Shown here in pieces: positions 37,875 to 44,938 of a stretch of 44,938 nucleotides of DNA. Origin of the DNA: Saccharothrix sp. (GTDB taxonomy: Bacteria; Actinomycetota; Actinomycetes; Mycobacteriales; Pseudonocardiaceae); contig NZ_JAPSLK010000002.1 of the NCBI RefSeq assembly GCF_031180885.1, positions 441,369 to 486,306 on the forward strand, read 5' to 3'. Numbering within the stretch: position 1 is the first letter of the stretch; every line of letters begins with the position of its first letter. The translations under genes and the position numbers were made by a program. The notes under the pieces were generated by a model. The model was not told the origin of the DNA. It searched no databases and worked only from the letters and a program-made list of their open reading frames with translations.

Positions 37875-37895
37875 CAAAATCCTCCGTCGATTAAC

Positions 37896-38501
37896 TCAGC
37901 CCGCGGAGCGGACCATGTCCACGAACAGGCGGTGCACGCGTCCGTCACCGGTCAGTTCCGGGTGGAACGAGGTGGCGAGCACGTGCCCCTGCCGAACCGC
38001 GACGATCCTACCGGCGGCCTCTCCGGCTTCGGCCGATTCGGGGACCCTGGCGAGCACTTCCACGCCTTCCCCGGCGCTTTCCACCCAGGGCGCGCGGATG
38101 AAGACGGCGTGGACCTGCCCCACACCGGTGAAGTCCAGTTCCGCTTCGAACGAATCCACCTGCCGCCCGAACGCGTTCCGCCGGACCACGATGTCCAGCC
38201 CACCGAGCTGGTGCTGGTCGGCGCGGCCGTCGAGGACCTGGTCGGCGAGCAGGATCATCCCGGCGCACGACCCGTAGGCGGGCATGCCCTCCTTGATCCG
38301 CTGGCGGAGCGGTTCGAGCAGGTCGAACGTCTCCAGGAGGCGGCTGATGGTCGTCGACTCACCGCCGGGCAGCACGACCCCGTCGACCTCGGCGAGTTCC
38401 TCGGGGCGGCGGATGGGGCGGGCGAGCACATCGGCCTCGGCGAGGGCGACGAGGTGCTCACGGACGTCGCCCTGGAGGGCGAGGACACCGACGACGGACA
38501 C
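37896..38501 (-). CDS. pdxT: Pyridoxal 5'-phosphate synthase glutaminase subunit PdxT
   Basis: 201 residues. PdxT releases ammonia from glutamine and passes it to PdxS, which makes pyridoxal phosphate. The triad is complete: nucleophile C79 in [12 protein letters not shown]180 and E182 in SFHPELT; the oxyanion loop GGESTTI is near 47. GTG 38501 has AAGGAGG upstream. First gene of pdxT-yebC. Its partner pdxS is not upstream as it often is; the 540 bp there are non-coding. Confidence 0.95.
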   Translation of the reverse strand: MSVVGVLALQGDVREHLVALAEADVLARPIRRPEELAEVDGVVLPGGESTTISRLLETFDLLEPLRQRIKEGMPAYGSCAGMILLADQVLDGRADQHQLGGLDIVVRRNAFGRQVDSFEAELDFTGVGQVHAVFIRAPWVESAGEGVEVLARVPESAEAGEAAGRIVAVRQGHVLATSFHPELTGDGRVHRLFVDMVRSAG

Positions 38502-39042
38502 GACTGGTCTTCCTCCTTGTGCAGTACCTCCAGCCTAGCCGGACCACTGAGGGCCTTTCCCACCAGCCGCTTTCGCCCGGTCGGGCGGGGTTGGCGCGGG
38601 TGCCGGGCCGGGGCGGGCGGACCGGGGCGGGCGGCCCGAGGCCGGGGCGGGTGGGGCCGGCAGGTGGGCAGATCAGGGCAGCGCCGCCCTGGCTTGTGCG
38701 CTACCCGACCTGCCGACCCACCGCGAACCGAGCCGCCCGCGGAAGCCATTTCCGCAGCTCAGAGCGTTACGGCCAGCGATTCGAACGACACAAGGGGCGG
38801 CCTCCGGCCCCCGCGTCCATGATCGCACGAGCCACCGACAATTCCGGCCGCACCAGCCTGGCAGCAGCCCGGCAGCAGCCCACCAGCCGCCGATCCCCAC
38901 CGGCCCGGCGGCGAAGCAAGCAGCAGCGAGGCAGCGGCGGCGGCCAGTGCCCCAACCCGGAAAAGCAGGCGGCCGGTTCGGGGCGGGTGCTCGTGGCACT
39001 CGTCCGGACCGGCCGCCCGATGTTCCCGCGGTGGGTGAGGTG
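38502..39042. other. Non-coding interval with G-rich tract
   Basis: 541 bp without a convincing gene. Bases 38604-38660 hold a G-rich run with three near copies of CCGGGGCGGGCGG, able to form G-quadruplexes in principle. Bases 38860-38955 are rich in CAG/GCAGC. It should hold the pdxT promoter; no boxes are convincing. Confidence 0.5.
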
Positions 39043-40461
39043 CTAGTCGCCCACCGCGACCCGTTCCCCGGCCTGGTGGGCCGACGAACGACGGGACTTG
39101 ACGGCTCGCCAGCCGACCACCAGGACGACCGCGAGCACGGGAATGGACCAGAACGCGATGCGCTCCGCGGTCCCCGCGAAAGCCATCAGCACGATGACCA
39201 GCGCAAGGAACCCGAGCGTGGCGTAACCGGTGTAAGGCGCACCGGGCATCCGATAGGACGGGCGCTCGACCTCACCGCGCAACGCCGCCTTCCGCAACCG
39301 CAACTGGCACAAGATCAACGTAGCCCATGTGGCCACCACACCCAAAGACGCCACCGCGATCGCGATGTCGAACGCCTCCTTGGGCACGATGTAGTTCAGG
39401 ACCACACCCGCCAGGTACGCCACGGACGTGAACAGGATCCCGCCGTACGGCACGTGCCGGGCACTCATGCGACCGGTGAACGCCGGCGCCTCGCCCTTCT
39501 GCGCCAGCGACCGCAGGATCCGCCCGGTCGAGTACAGCCCCGAGTTGCACGACGACAGGGCCGCCGTCAGCACCACGGCGTTCATCACGTCACCGACCCC
39601 GGCGATGCCAAGCGCCGAGAACACCGTGACGAACGGGCTCTCCGCCCCGCTGTACAGGTTCCACGGCAGCAGCATCGCCAGCAGCAGCACCGACCCGACG
39701 TAGAACACCCCGATCCGGTACACCACACCGTTGATCGCCTTCGGCATGACCGCCCGCGGGTTCGCGGTCTCACCGGCCGCGATGCCGACCAGTTCGATCG
39801 CCGAGTACGCGAAGATCACAGCCTGCAACGTCATCAGCGCGATGCCGACACCGGCCGGGAACATGCCGCCGTTGTCGAACAGGTTGTGCACGCCCGCGGT
39901 CTGGCCGCCGACGTCCGCGCTGCCGATCACCAGCGCCGCGCCGGTGAACAGGAACACCACGATCGCGGTCACCTTGATGACGCTGAACCAGAACTCCAGT
40001 TCGCCGAACAGCTTCACCGACAGCAGGTTGATCGCCACCAGGGCGCCCAGCGCGATCAGCGCGGTCACCCACTGCGGCAGGTCGGGCAGCCAGCGGTGGA
40101 CGTAGATCGCCACCGCGGTGATCTCGGCGATGCCGGTCATCGCCCAGTTCACCCAGTACATCCAGCCCGAGGTGAATCCCGCCCACGGGCCGATGAACTC
40201 GCGGGCGTATTCCACGAAACTGCCGGCGGTCGGCCGGTGCAGCACCAATTCGCCGAGCGCGCGCATCACGAAGAACGCAGCGATTCCGCACGCCGCGTAC
40301 GAGAACACCAGCGACGGCCCGGCCTGGGCGAGTCTCCCGCCCGCGCCCAGGAACAGGCCCACGCCGATGGCGCCACCGATGGCGATCATTTGAACTTGAC
40401 GCTTCGACAGCGCTTTGGTGTAGCCGTCGGCGTCCGGCTCCGTTGCCATCTGCTCATTCAT
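39043..40461 (-). CDS. APC-superfamily amino acid permease
   Basis: 472 residues, 12 predicted transmembrane helices. It belongs to the AnsP/CycA/GabP group of amino acid:proton symporters: IAIGGAIGVGLFLGAGGRLA (helix 1 with the unwound G-I-G), GWMYWVNWAMTGIAEITAVA, EANP-like GETANPRAVMPKAINGVVYR. It begins 21 bp after the stop of the trans-sulfuration enzyme, so the two form an operon. The substrate may be methionine or another sulfur amino acid, inferred from that context only. Confidence 0.9.
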   Translation of the reverse strand: MNEQMATEPDADGYTKALSKRQVQMIAIGGAIGVGLFLGAGGRLAQAGPSLVFSYAACGIAAFFVMRALGELVLHRPTAGSFVEYAREFIGPWAGFTSGWMYWVNWAMTGIAEITAVAIYVHRWLPDLPQWVTALIALGALVAINLLSVKLFGELEFWFSVIKVTAIVVFLFTGAALVIGSADVGGQTAGVHNLFDNGGMFPAGVGIALMTLQAVIFAYSAIELVGIAAGETANPRAVMPKAINGVVYRIGVFYVGSVLLLAMLLPWNLYSGAESPFVTVFSALGIAGVGDVMNAVVLTAALSSCNSGLYSTGRILRSLAQKGEAPAFTGRMSARHVPYGGILFTSVAYLAGVVLNYIVPKEAFDIAIAVASLGVVATWATLILCQLRLRKAALRGEVERPSYRMPGAPYTGYATLGFLALVIVLMAFAGTAERIAFWSIPVLAVVLVVGWRAVKSRRSSAHQAGERVAVGD

Positions 40462-40482
40462 GGTGGCCGGACGTTAGCGGTT

Positions 40483-41688
40483 CTACACGGCCGCGTAAGA
40501 ATCGCTTGAGGAAGGCTTGATGTAATCACCCTCACAATCACTCGCAAGGGCCTGGTCGAGATCGTCCCAAATGTCCTCGACGTCCTCCAGTCCGACGCTC
40601 ACGCGCAGCAGGTTCTCCGGGACGCCGGACGCGATCCGGTCCTTCGAGTCGACCAGCCGGTGGGTCAGCGCGGCCGGGTGCTCGATGAGCGTGTCCACCG
40701 AGCCCAGCGACACCGCCGGCGTCACCAGGGTCAGCCGGCGCACGACGGCCGCCGGGTTCTCCCGGGTCGTGAACGCGAGCACCGCGCCGGTCCCCCGCAT
40801 CTGGGTCCCGATCAACGGTGACTCGACGAGGCTCGGGTGGCGGACGAGCCCCACACCGGGGTGCGCAGCCAACCGCCGCGCCAACTCCACCGCCGACGCC
40901 TGCGCCGCCTCGACCCGAAGCGGCAGGGTCGCCAGGCCCCGGTGCAGCAGGTACCCGCCGAGCGGGTGCAGGACCGCGCCGGTGATGATCCGGACCTGGC
41001 GCAACGCCCGCGCCACGTCCTCCTCGCACGCCACGACACCGCCCAGCACGTCCCCGTGCCCGCCCAGGTACTTGGTGGCCGAGTGCAGCACGTAGGTCGC
41101 GCCCAGCAGGGCCGGGTTCTGCAACACGGGCGTCGCGAAGGTGTTGTCCACCATGACCGGCACGCCACCGGCCTGCGCCACCACCGACGCGATGTCGACC
41201 AGGTCCAGGTTGGGGTTGGCCGGGGTCTCCAGCACCACCAGACCGGTCTCGGGCGTGACCGCTTCGGCGACCCGGTCCGCCGTGGCGTACGTGGTGCGCA
41301 CGCCCAGCAGGCCGGAGGACAGCAGGTGGTCCGTGCCGCCGTAAATCGGGCGCACGGCCACCACATGCGGAAGACCTCGCATCACGCACGCCGCCTGCAC
41401 GACCGCCGTCACGGCCGCCATGCCGCTGCCGAACGCCACCGACGTCTCGGTGTGCTCCAGCGAGGCCAGCGCCTCCTCGAACCGGGCGACGGTCGGGTTG
41501 TGCAGGCGCGAGTACACCGGGGACGCGGCGTGCGCGGCACCCTCCGCCAGGTCCTGGAGGGCGTGGCCGCCCGCGACCTGGTCGGGCACCGGGTAGGTGG
41601 TGGACAGGTCGATCGGCGGGGCGTGCACACCCAGGTCCGCGAGGTCACCGCGCCCACCGTGCACCGCCGTCGTTCGCAAGCGTGTCAT
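40483..41688 (-). CDS. Trans-sulfuration family PLP enzyme (methionine gamma-lyase or cystathionine gamma-synthase/lyase type)
   Basis: 401 residues. The PLP lysine is K206 in LHSATKYLGGHGD; D181 in VMVDNTFATPVLQ binds the pyridine nitrogen; YSRLHNPT (59-66) gives the phosphate-binding Tyr and Arg from the neighbouring subunit. The family covers cystathionine synthases, lyases and methionine gamma-lyase, and motifs alone do not separate them. A co-transcribed amino acid permease and a divergent Lrp/AsnC regulator favour a catabolic role, such as methionine gamma-lyase. The C-terminal tail (about the last 20 residues) is unusually rich in Ser and acidic residues. Confidence 0.88.
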   Translation of the reverse strand: MTRLRTTAVHGGRGDLADLGVHAPPIDLSTTYPVPDQVAGGHALQDLAEGAAHAASPVYSRLHNPTVARFEEALASLEHTETSVAFGSGMAAVTAVVQAACVMRGLPHVVAVRPIYGGTDHLLSSGLLGVRTTYATADRVAEAVTPETGLVVLETPANPNLDLVDIASVVAQAGGVPVMVDNTFATPVLQNPALLGATYVLHSATKYLGGHGDVLGGVVACEEDVARALRQVRIITGAVLHPLGGYLLHRGLATLPLRVEAAQASAVELARRLAAHPGVGLVRHPSLVESPLIGTQMRGTGAVLAFTTRENPAAVVRRLTLVTPAVSLGSVDTLIEHPAALTHRLVDSKDRIASGVPENLLRVSVGLEDVEDIWDDLDQALASDCEGDYIKPSSSDSYAAV

Positions 41689-41765
41689 GGCCGAATCGTG
41701 GACTTATCCTCACCGGAACGGCCTTGATTCCGCAGGCCGTTCGGCGGACGAGGGAGTTCACCGCA

Positions 41766-42239
41766 ATGGATTCGATCGACGCGGCCATCGTGCGGGAGCT
41801 GCAGAACGACGCGCGGCTGCCCAACAAGGACCTGGCCGACCGGGTCAACGTGGCGGCGTCGACGTGCGTGGTCCGGCACCGGGCGCTGCGCGAGCGCGGC
41901 GTGATCACCGGCTACCACGCGGAGGTCGACCTGGCCGCCATCGGCCGTCCCGTGCAGGCCGTGATCGCGGTCCGGGTGCGCCCGCACACGAGGGCCATCG
42001 TCGAGCCGTTCATGGAGTACGTGCTGTCGCTGCCGGAAGTGCTGGCACTGTCCCATGTGGCCGGTCCGGAGGACTTCCTGGTCCACGTGGCGGTCGCCGA
42101 CACCGCCCACCTCCAACGCCTGGTCCTGGACCGCTTCACCACCCGCCGCGAAGTCAGCGAACTGCACACGAACCTGCTGTTCCAACACGTCCGCAAGCAC
42201 ACCGTGCCGCCTGTGGAGGGCCGCGGCCCGTGGTCGTGA
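41766..42239 (+). CDS. Lrp/AsnC-family transcriptional regulator
   Basis: 157 residues from ATG 41766 (GAGGGAG upstream). An N-terminal AsnC helix-turn-helix (DAAIVRELQNDARLPNKDLA, then DRVNVAASTCVVRHRALRER) is followed by a RAM ligand-binding domain (VIAVRVRPHTR, then LALSHVAGPEDFLVHVAVAD). Divergent from the trans-sulfuration/permease operon with 77 bp between, so it very likely controls that operon in response to an amino acid. Confidence 0.92.
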   Translation: MDSIDAAIVRELQNDARLPNKDLADRVNVAASTCVVRHRALRERGVITGYHAEVDLAAIGRPVQAVIAVRVRPHTRAIVEPFMEYVLSLPEVLALSHVAGPEDFLVHVAVADTAHLQRLVLDRFTTRREVSELHTNLLFQHVRKHTVPPVEGRGPWS

Positions 42240-42278
42240 GAAAGGGCGACACGCCGCACGGGTGTGTTAGGCAAAGCC

Positions 42279-44129
42279 ATGGCTGACGCACTGCGGGACC
42301 TGCTGGACGGGCGTTGGGCGACGTTGCGCCGCACCTCGGTGGAGCTGCTGGGCAAGCTGGAGCCGGTCGGCGAGCTGCCGCGCGAGGAGTACCGGGCGTG
42401 GGTGCTGGAGCAGATGCGCGCGCTGGCCGACGGCGGGCACCCGCTGATCGGGTTCCCCGCGGAGTACGGCGGTCGGGACGACGTCGGCGGGTCGGTGGTG
42501 GCGTTCGAGGTGCTCGGGTTCGGCGACCTGTCGTTGATGGTCAAGGCCGGTGTGCAGTGGGGCCTGTTCGGCGGGGCTGTGCAGGCGTTGGGGACGAAGC
42601 GGCACCACGACGAGTACCTGCCCGGGATCATGAACCTGGACCTGCCGGGCTGCTTCGCCATGACCGAGACCGGGCACGGGTCGGACGTGCAGAACCTGCG
42701 CACCACAGCCACGCACGACCCGGAGACCGACGAGTTCGTCGTGCACACCCCGGACCCCTCGGCGCGCAAGGACTACATCGGCAACGCCGCCCGCGACGGC
42801 CGGATGGCGGTCGTGTTCGCGCAACTGGTCAGCGGCGGGGCGGAGCACGGCGTGCACGCGCTGCTCGTGCCGATCCGGGACGCCGACGGGCACCCGATGC
42901 CGGGCGTGCGGATCGAGGACTGCGGGCCGAAAGCGGGGCTCAACGGCGTCGACAACGGGCGGCTGGCGTTCGACCGGGTCCGGGTGCCGCGGGCCAACCT
43001 CCTGGACCGGTACGGGAAGGTCGCCGCGGACGGCACGTACGAGAGCCCGATCGAGGGCGAGAGCCGCCGGTTCTTCACCATGCTGGGAACGCTGGTGCGC
43101 GGGCGGATCAGCGTCGCCGGCGGCGCGGGCAGCGCGACCAAGAAGGCGCTCACGATCGCCGTCCGGTACGCGGAGCGGCGGCGGCAGTTCACCCGGCCCG
43201 ACACCGGCGAGGAGGTCGTAATCCTGGACTACCTCGCCCACCAGCGCCGCCTGCTGCCCGCGCTGGCCACCTCCTACGCGCTGCACTTCGCGCAGGAGGA
43301 ACTGGTGTCCGCGCTGCACGACGTTTCCGACGACCGGGCGCAGCGCGAGCTGGAGTCCCGGGCCGCCGGGATCAAGGCGGTGGCGACCTGGCACGCGACC
43401 GCGACCATCCAGGCGTGCCGGGAGGCGTGCGGCGGGGCCGGGTACCTGGCGGAGAACCTGCTGGCCGGGCTCAAGGCGGACACCGACGTGTTCACCACGT
43501 TCGAGGGCGACAACACCGTGCTGCTGCAACTGGTCGCCAAGGGCCTGCTGACCAGCTACCGCGACCACGTCGGCGACCTGGACCCATGGGGCATGGCCCG
43601 GTTCGTCGCCGACCAGGCGGTGGGCGTGGTGATCGAGCGGACCGCGGCGCGGGCCATCATCGACCGGCTGGTCAGCGGCAGTTCCGACGCGTTGCTGGAC
43701 CGGGGCTGGCAGGTCCGCCAGTTCGAGGACCGCGAGCGGCACGTGCTGGAGGGCCTGGCGCGGCGGTTGCGACGGGCGACGGCGGACAACGCGTTCGAGG
43801 TGTTCAACGCGGCGCAGGACCACGTGCTGCACGCGGCGCGGGCGCACGTGGACCGGGTGGTGCTGGAGGCGTTCGTGGCGGCGGTGGACCGGTGTCCCGA
43901 CCCGTCGACCCGGGACCTGCTGGACCGGGTGTGCGACCTGTACGCGCTGTCGGTGATCGAGGCGGACCGGGCGTGGTTCCTCGAACACGGCCGATTGACG
44001 CCGGCGCGGGCCAAGGCGGTGACCCAGGCGGTGAACGACCTGTGCCGGCTGCTGCGGCCCGACGCGCGGCGACTGGTGGACGCCTTCGGCGTGCCGGAGT
44101 CGTGGTTGAGGGCTCCGATCATCGCCTGA
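42279..44129 (+). CDS. Acyl-CoA oxidase/dehydrogenase family protein
   Basis: 616 residues from ATG 42279. The N-terminal half is acyl-CoA dehydrogenase-like with the FAD stretch CFAMTETGHGSDVQNLRTTA and PKAGLNGVDNGRLAFDRVRV; the middle has ATIQACREACGGAGYLAENL, the FEGDNTVLLQ catalytic loop with its glutamate, and the C-terminal part (about 440-600) resembles the acyl-CoA oxidase domain. Length and layout fit acyl-CoA oxidases rather than 380-residue dehydrogenases. It would start beta-oxidation, passing electrons to oxygen. A GTG at 42264 in frame would add five codons including a TTA; no ribosome-binding site is clear for either start. Confidence 0.9.
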   Translation: MADALRDLLDGRWATLRRTSVELLGKLEPVGELPREEYRAWVLEQMRALADGGHPLIGFPAEYGGRDDVGGSVVAFEVLGFGDLSLMVKAGVQWGLFGGAVQALGTKRHHDEYLPGIMNLDLPGCFAMTETGHGSDVQNLRTTATHDPETDEFVVHTPDPSARKDYIGNAARDGRMAVVFAQLVSGGAEHGVHALLVPIRDADGHPMPGVRIEDCGPKAGLNGVDNGRLAFDRVRVPRANLLDRYGKVAADGTYESPIEGESRRFFTMLGTLVRGRISVAGGAGSATKKALTIAVRYAERRRQFTRPDTGEEVVILDYLAHQRRLLPALATSYALHFAQEELVSALHDVSDDRAQRELESRAAGIKAVATWHATATIQACREACGGAGYLAENLLAGLKADTDVFTTFEGDNTVLLQLVAKGLLTSYRDHVGDLDPWGMARFVADQAVGVVIERTAARAIIDRLVSGSSDALLDRGWQVRQFEDRERHVLEGLARRLRRATADNAFEVFNAAQDHVLHAARAHVDRVVLEAFVAAVDRCPDPSTRDLLDRVCDLYALSVIEADRAWFLEHGRLTPARAKAVTQAVNDLCRLLRPDARRLVDAFGVPESWLRAPIIA

Positions 44130-44148
44130 AAAGTCCACAATGGGCCGT

Positions 44149-44514
44149 ATGGACGAGCTGACCGAAGGCCTGGCCGGGTACGTGCGCGCGGTCGCCCAGC
44201 AGGTCGGCGTTCCCCCGGAGGGCACGGAGTACGAGGTCAGCGACACCGTCACCGCGTACCTGGCGCTCGCCGAGGGCACCGAACGGGACCTGATGCTGGT
44301 GTGGAGCGACGTCCACGGTTGGTCGATCGCGGTGGAGACGGCACCGTTCGAGGCACCCGTCGTGCTGGCCCACCTGGGCCATCCCCTGGTCCCGCCGCCC
44401 CGGGTGGTGGCGCGGTTCGTGGCCGACGTGCTGGCCGGGCGGTGCGGAGGGGTCGAGCCGACGGCCAAGGGCAACCGGCAGGCACTGGCCATTCGGCTGC
44501 GGCCCTACGCTTAG
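44149..44514 (+). CDS. DUF6292-like small protein
   Basis: 121 residues (ATG 44149; ATG 44140 would add three). The pattern LAGYVRAVAQQVGVPP, then VTAYLALAEG, ERDLMLVWSDVHGWSIAVET and PRVVARFVADVLAG matches my memory of the DUF6292 family found in Pseudonocardiales. Function unknown; no signal peptide or membrane segment. It starts 19 bp after the oxidase gene and may be read with it. Confidence 0.7.
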   Translation: MDELTEGLAGYVRAVAQQVGVPPEGTEYEVSDTVTAYLALAEGTERDLMLVWSDVHGWSIAVETAPFEAPVVLAHLGHPLVPPPRVVARFVADVLAGRCGGVEPTAKGNRQALAIRLRPYA

Positions 44515-44570
44515 TTGGGCGGCGTCCGGCAGTCTTCGACGGCGCGGCGCGCTTTGGCCGCGCAGCGGCT

Positions 44571-44677
44571 GCTTTCCGCTTTCGCTTTTCGCTTTCGCTT
44601 TTCGCTTTCGCTTTTCGCTTTTCGCTTTCGCTTTTCGCTTTCGCTTTTCGCTTTCGCTTTTCGCTTTCGCTTTTCGC
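44571..44677. repeat. TTCGCT/TTCGCTT tandem array
   Basis: About 107 bp of alternating 6- and 7-mers, making a 13-bp unit TTCGCTTTTCGCT in about eight copies with one irregular step (TTCGCTT twice in a row near 44615-44628). A minus-strand frame through it would give an artificial Lys/Ser/Glu/Arg repeat and is not a gene. Confidence 0.95.
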
Positions 44678-44720
44678 CGCGCTCCGCGCGGCGGGCCGGC
44701 TATCAGCCACGGCGGGGCCT

Positions 44721-44867
44721 CGGTTCCCCCACCGTATGGCCTGCCCGAAGGGCTACCACAGATTCCCCGGGTGCCGCCAAAAAGTTTTGCGAGGAACGAG
44801 CAAAAGTTTTCAGCGGCACCCGGGGAATCTGTGGTTGGCTTTGCCAGGCCATGCGGTGGGGGAACCG
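44721..44867. repeat. 147-bp imperfect inverted-repeat element
   Basis: Outer arms CGGTTCCCCCACCG (44721-44734) and 44854-44867 are perfect; inner arms of 23 bp (44755-44777 and 44813-44835, core GATTCCCCGGGTGCCGC) are perfect; between them TATGGCCTG pairs with CAGGCCATG and a short asymmetric patch is mismatched. The centre holds AAAAGTTTTGC and GCAAAAGTTTT, adding an inner stem. No coding sequence. The remaining 70 bp to the end of the window show nothing definite. Confidence 0.85.
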
Positions 44868-44938
44868 ACGCCCTTCCTCCCCCATCGGTGGTCTGCCCGC
44901 CGGCGAGGCGCTTTTGATCTTGAGAGCGCGCAGCGCGT

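Noticed and set aside
38502..39042. Remnant of pdxS upstream of pdxT
   Set aside because: No frame on either strand shows PdxS motifs.
40483..41688. Candidate EgtE, the missing ergothioneine lyase
   Set aside because: Its motifs are those of the trans-sulfuration family; EgtE belongs to the aminotransferase class V group and it is 16 kb from the egt operon.
44571..44677. Possible CRISPR or replication-origin iterons
   Set aside because: No spacers, and no replication gene or DnaA-box-like context nearby.
44249..44710. Minus-strand frame with Lys/Ser/Glu/Arg repeats
   Set aside because: Created by translating the tandem array; it also overlaps the DUF6292-like gene.

Overview
The window is about 45 kb of very GC-rich actinobacterial chromosome. 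GTG starts are frequent, 4-bp gene overlaps are common, and there is a full mycobacterial-type ergothioneine operon (egtABCD), an AfsR-type regulator, a mycothiol-transferase-like protein, an HTH-less DUF5753 protein and a DUF6292-like protein. Together these fit the order Pseudonocardiales (Saccharothrix/Lentzea/Actinosynnema type). The genus is my inference. I see no rRNA, tRNA, prophage, intact insertion sequence or CRISPR array.

Layout. 0.2-4.7 kb: AfsR-like regulator, then a SigE-family sigma factor overlapping a LytR-CpsA-Psr (LCP) protein. 4.7-10 kb (minus strand): a predicted beta-propeller protein, an NlpC/P60 peptidoglycan hydrolase, an acyl-CoA synthetase, a decayed alpha-carbonic anhydrase and a Sir2 deacylase. 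10-13.4 kb: two overlapping membrane-protein genes, a two-gene ABC exporter on the other strand. 13.4-16.4 kb: aconitase (acnA) with a promoter carrying a site that matches the AcnR operator described in corynebacteria. 16.7-18.8 kb: a scrambled MMPL transporter pseudogene and a duplicated membrane protein. 18.8-24.8 kb (minus): a secreted tripeptidyl-aminopeptidase-like hydrolase and egtABCD. 25-25.7 kb: a decayed secreted-protein gene with tandem repeats. 25.7-28.4 kb: a secreted CBM-FN3-FN3-glucose/sorbosone dehydrogenase and the DUF5753 protein. 28.5-29.2 kb: a TetR regulator that I recognise as AcnR. 29.2-33.8 kb: MFS pseudogene, hotdog thioesterase, two 5'-truncated genes joined head to head (one a cytochrome P450), and an intact P450. 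33.9-38.5 kb: POT peptide transporter, mycothiol-type protein, an array of five hairpins, DUF4262, yebC and pdxT. 39-42.2 kb: amino-acid permease and trans-sulfuration enzyme operon divergent from an Lrp regulator. 42.3-44.9 kb: acyl-CoA oxidase-like enzyme, DUF6292-like protein and two repeat elements.

How it fits together. The clearest regulatory link is AcnR-aconitase. In corynebacteria the two genes are adjacent; here they lie about 12 kb apart, but acnA, acnR and, unexpectedly, the POT transporter each carry a related 16-bp box. The other theme is gene decay: five or six genes between 8.7 and 32.5 kb are broken by frameshifts, internal deletions, one apparent micro-inversion and one fusion of two truncated genes. 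Isolated frameshifts might be sequencing errors, but the deletions, inversion and truncations cannot be explained that way.
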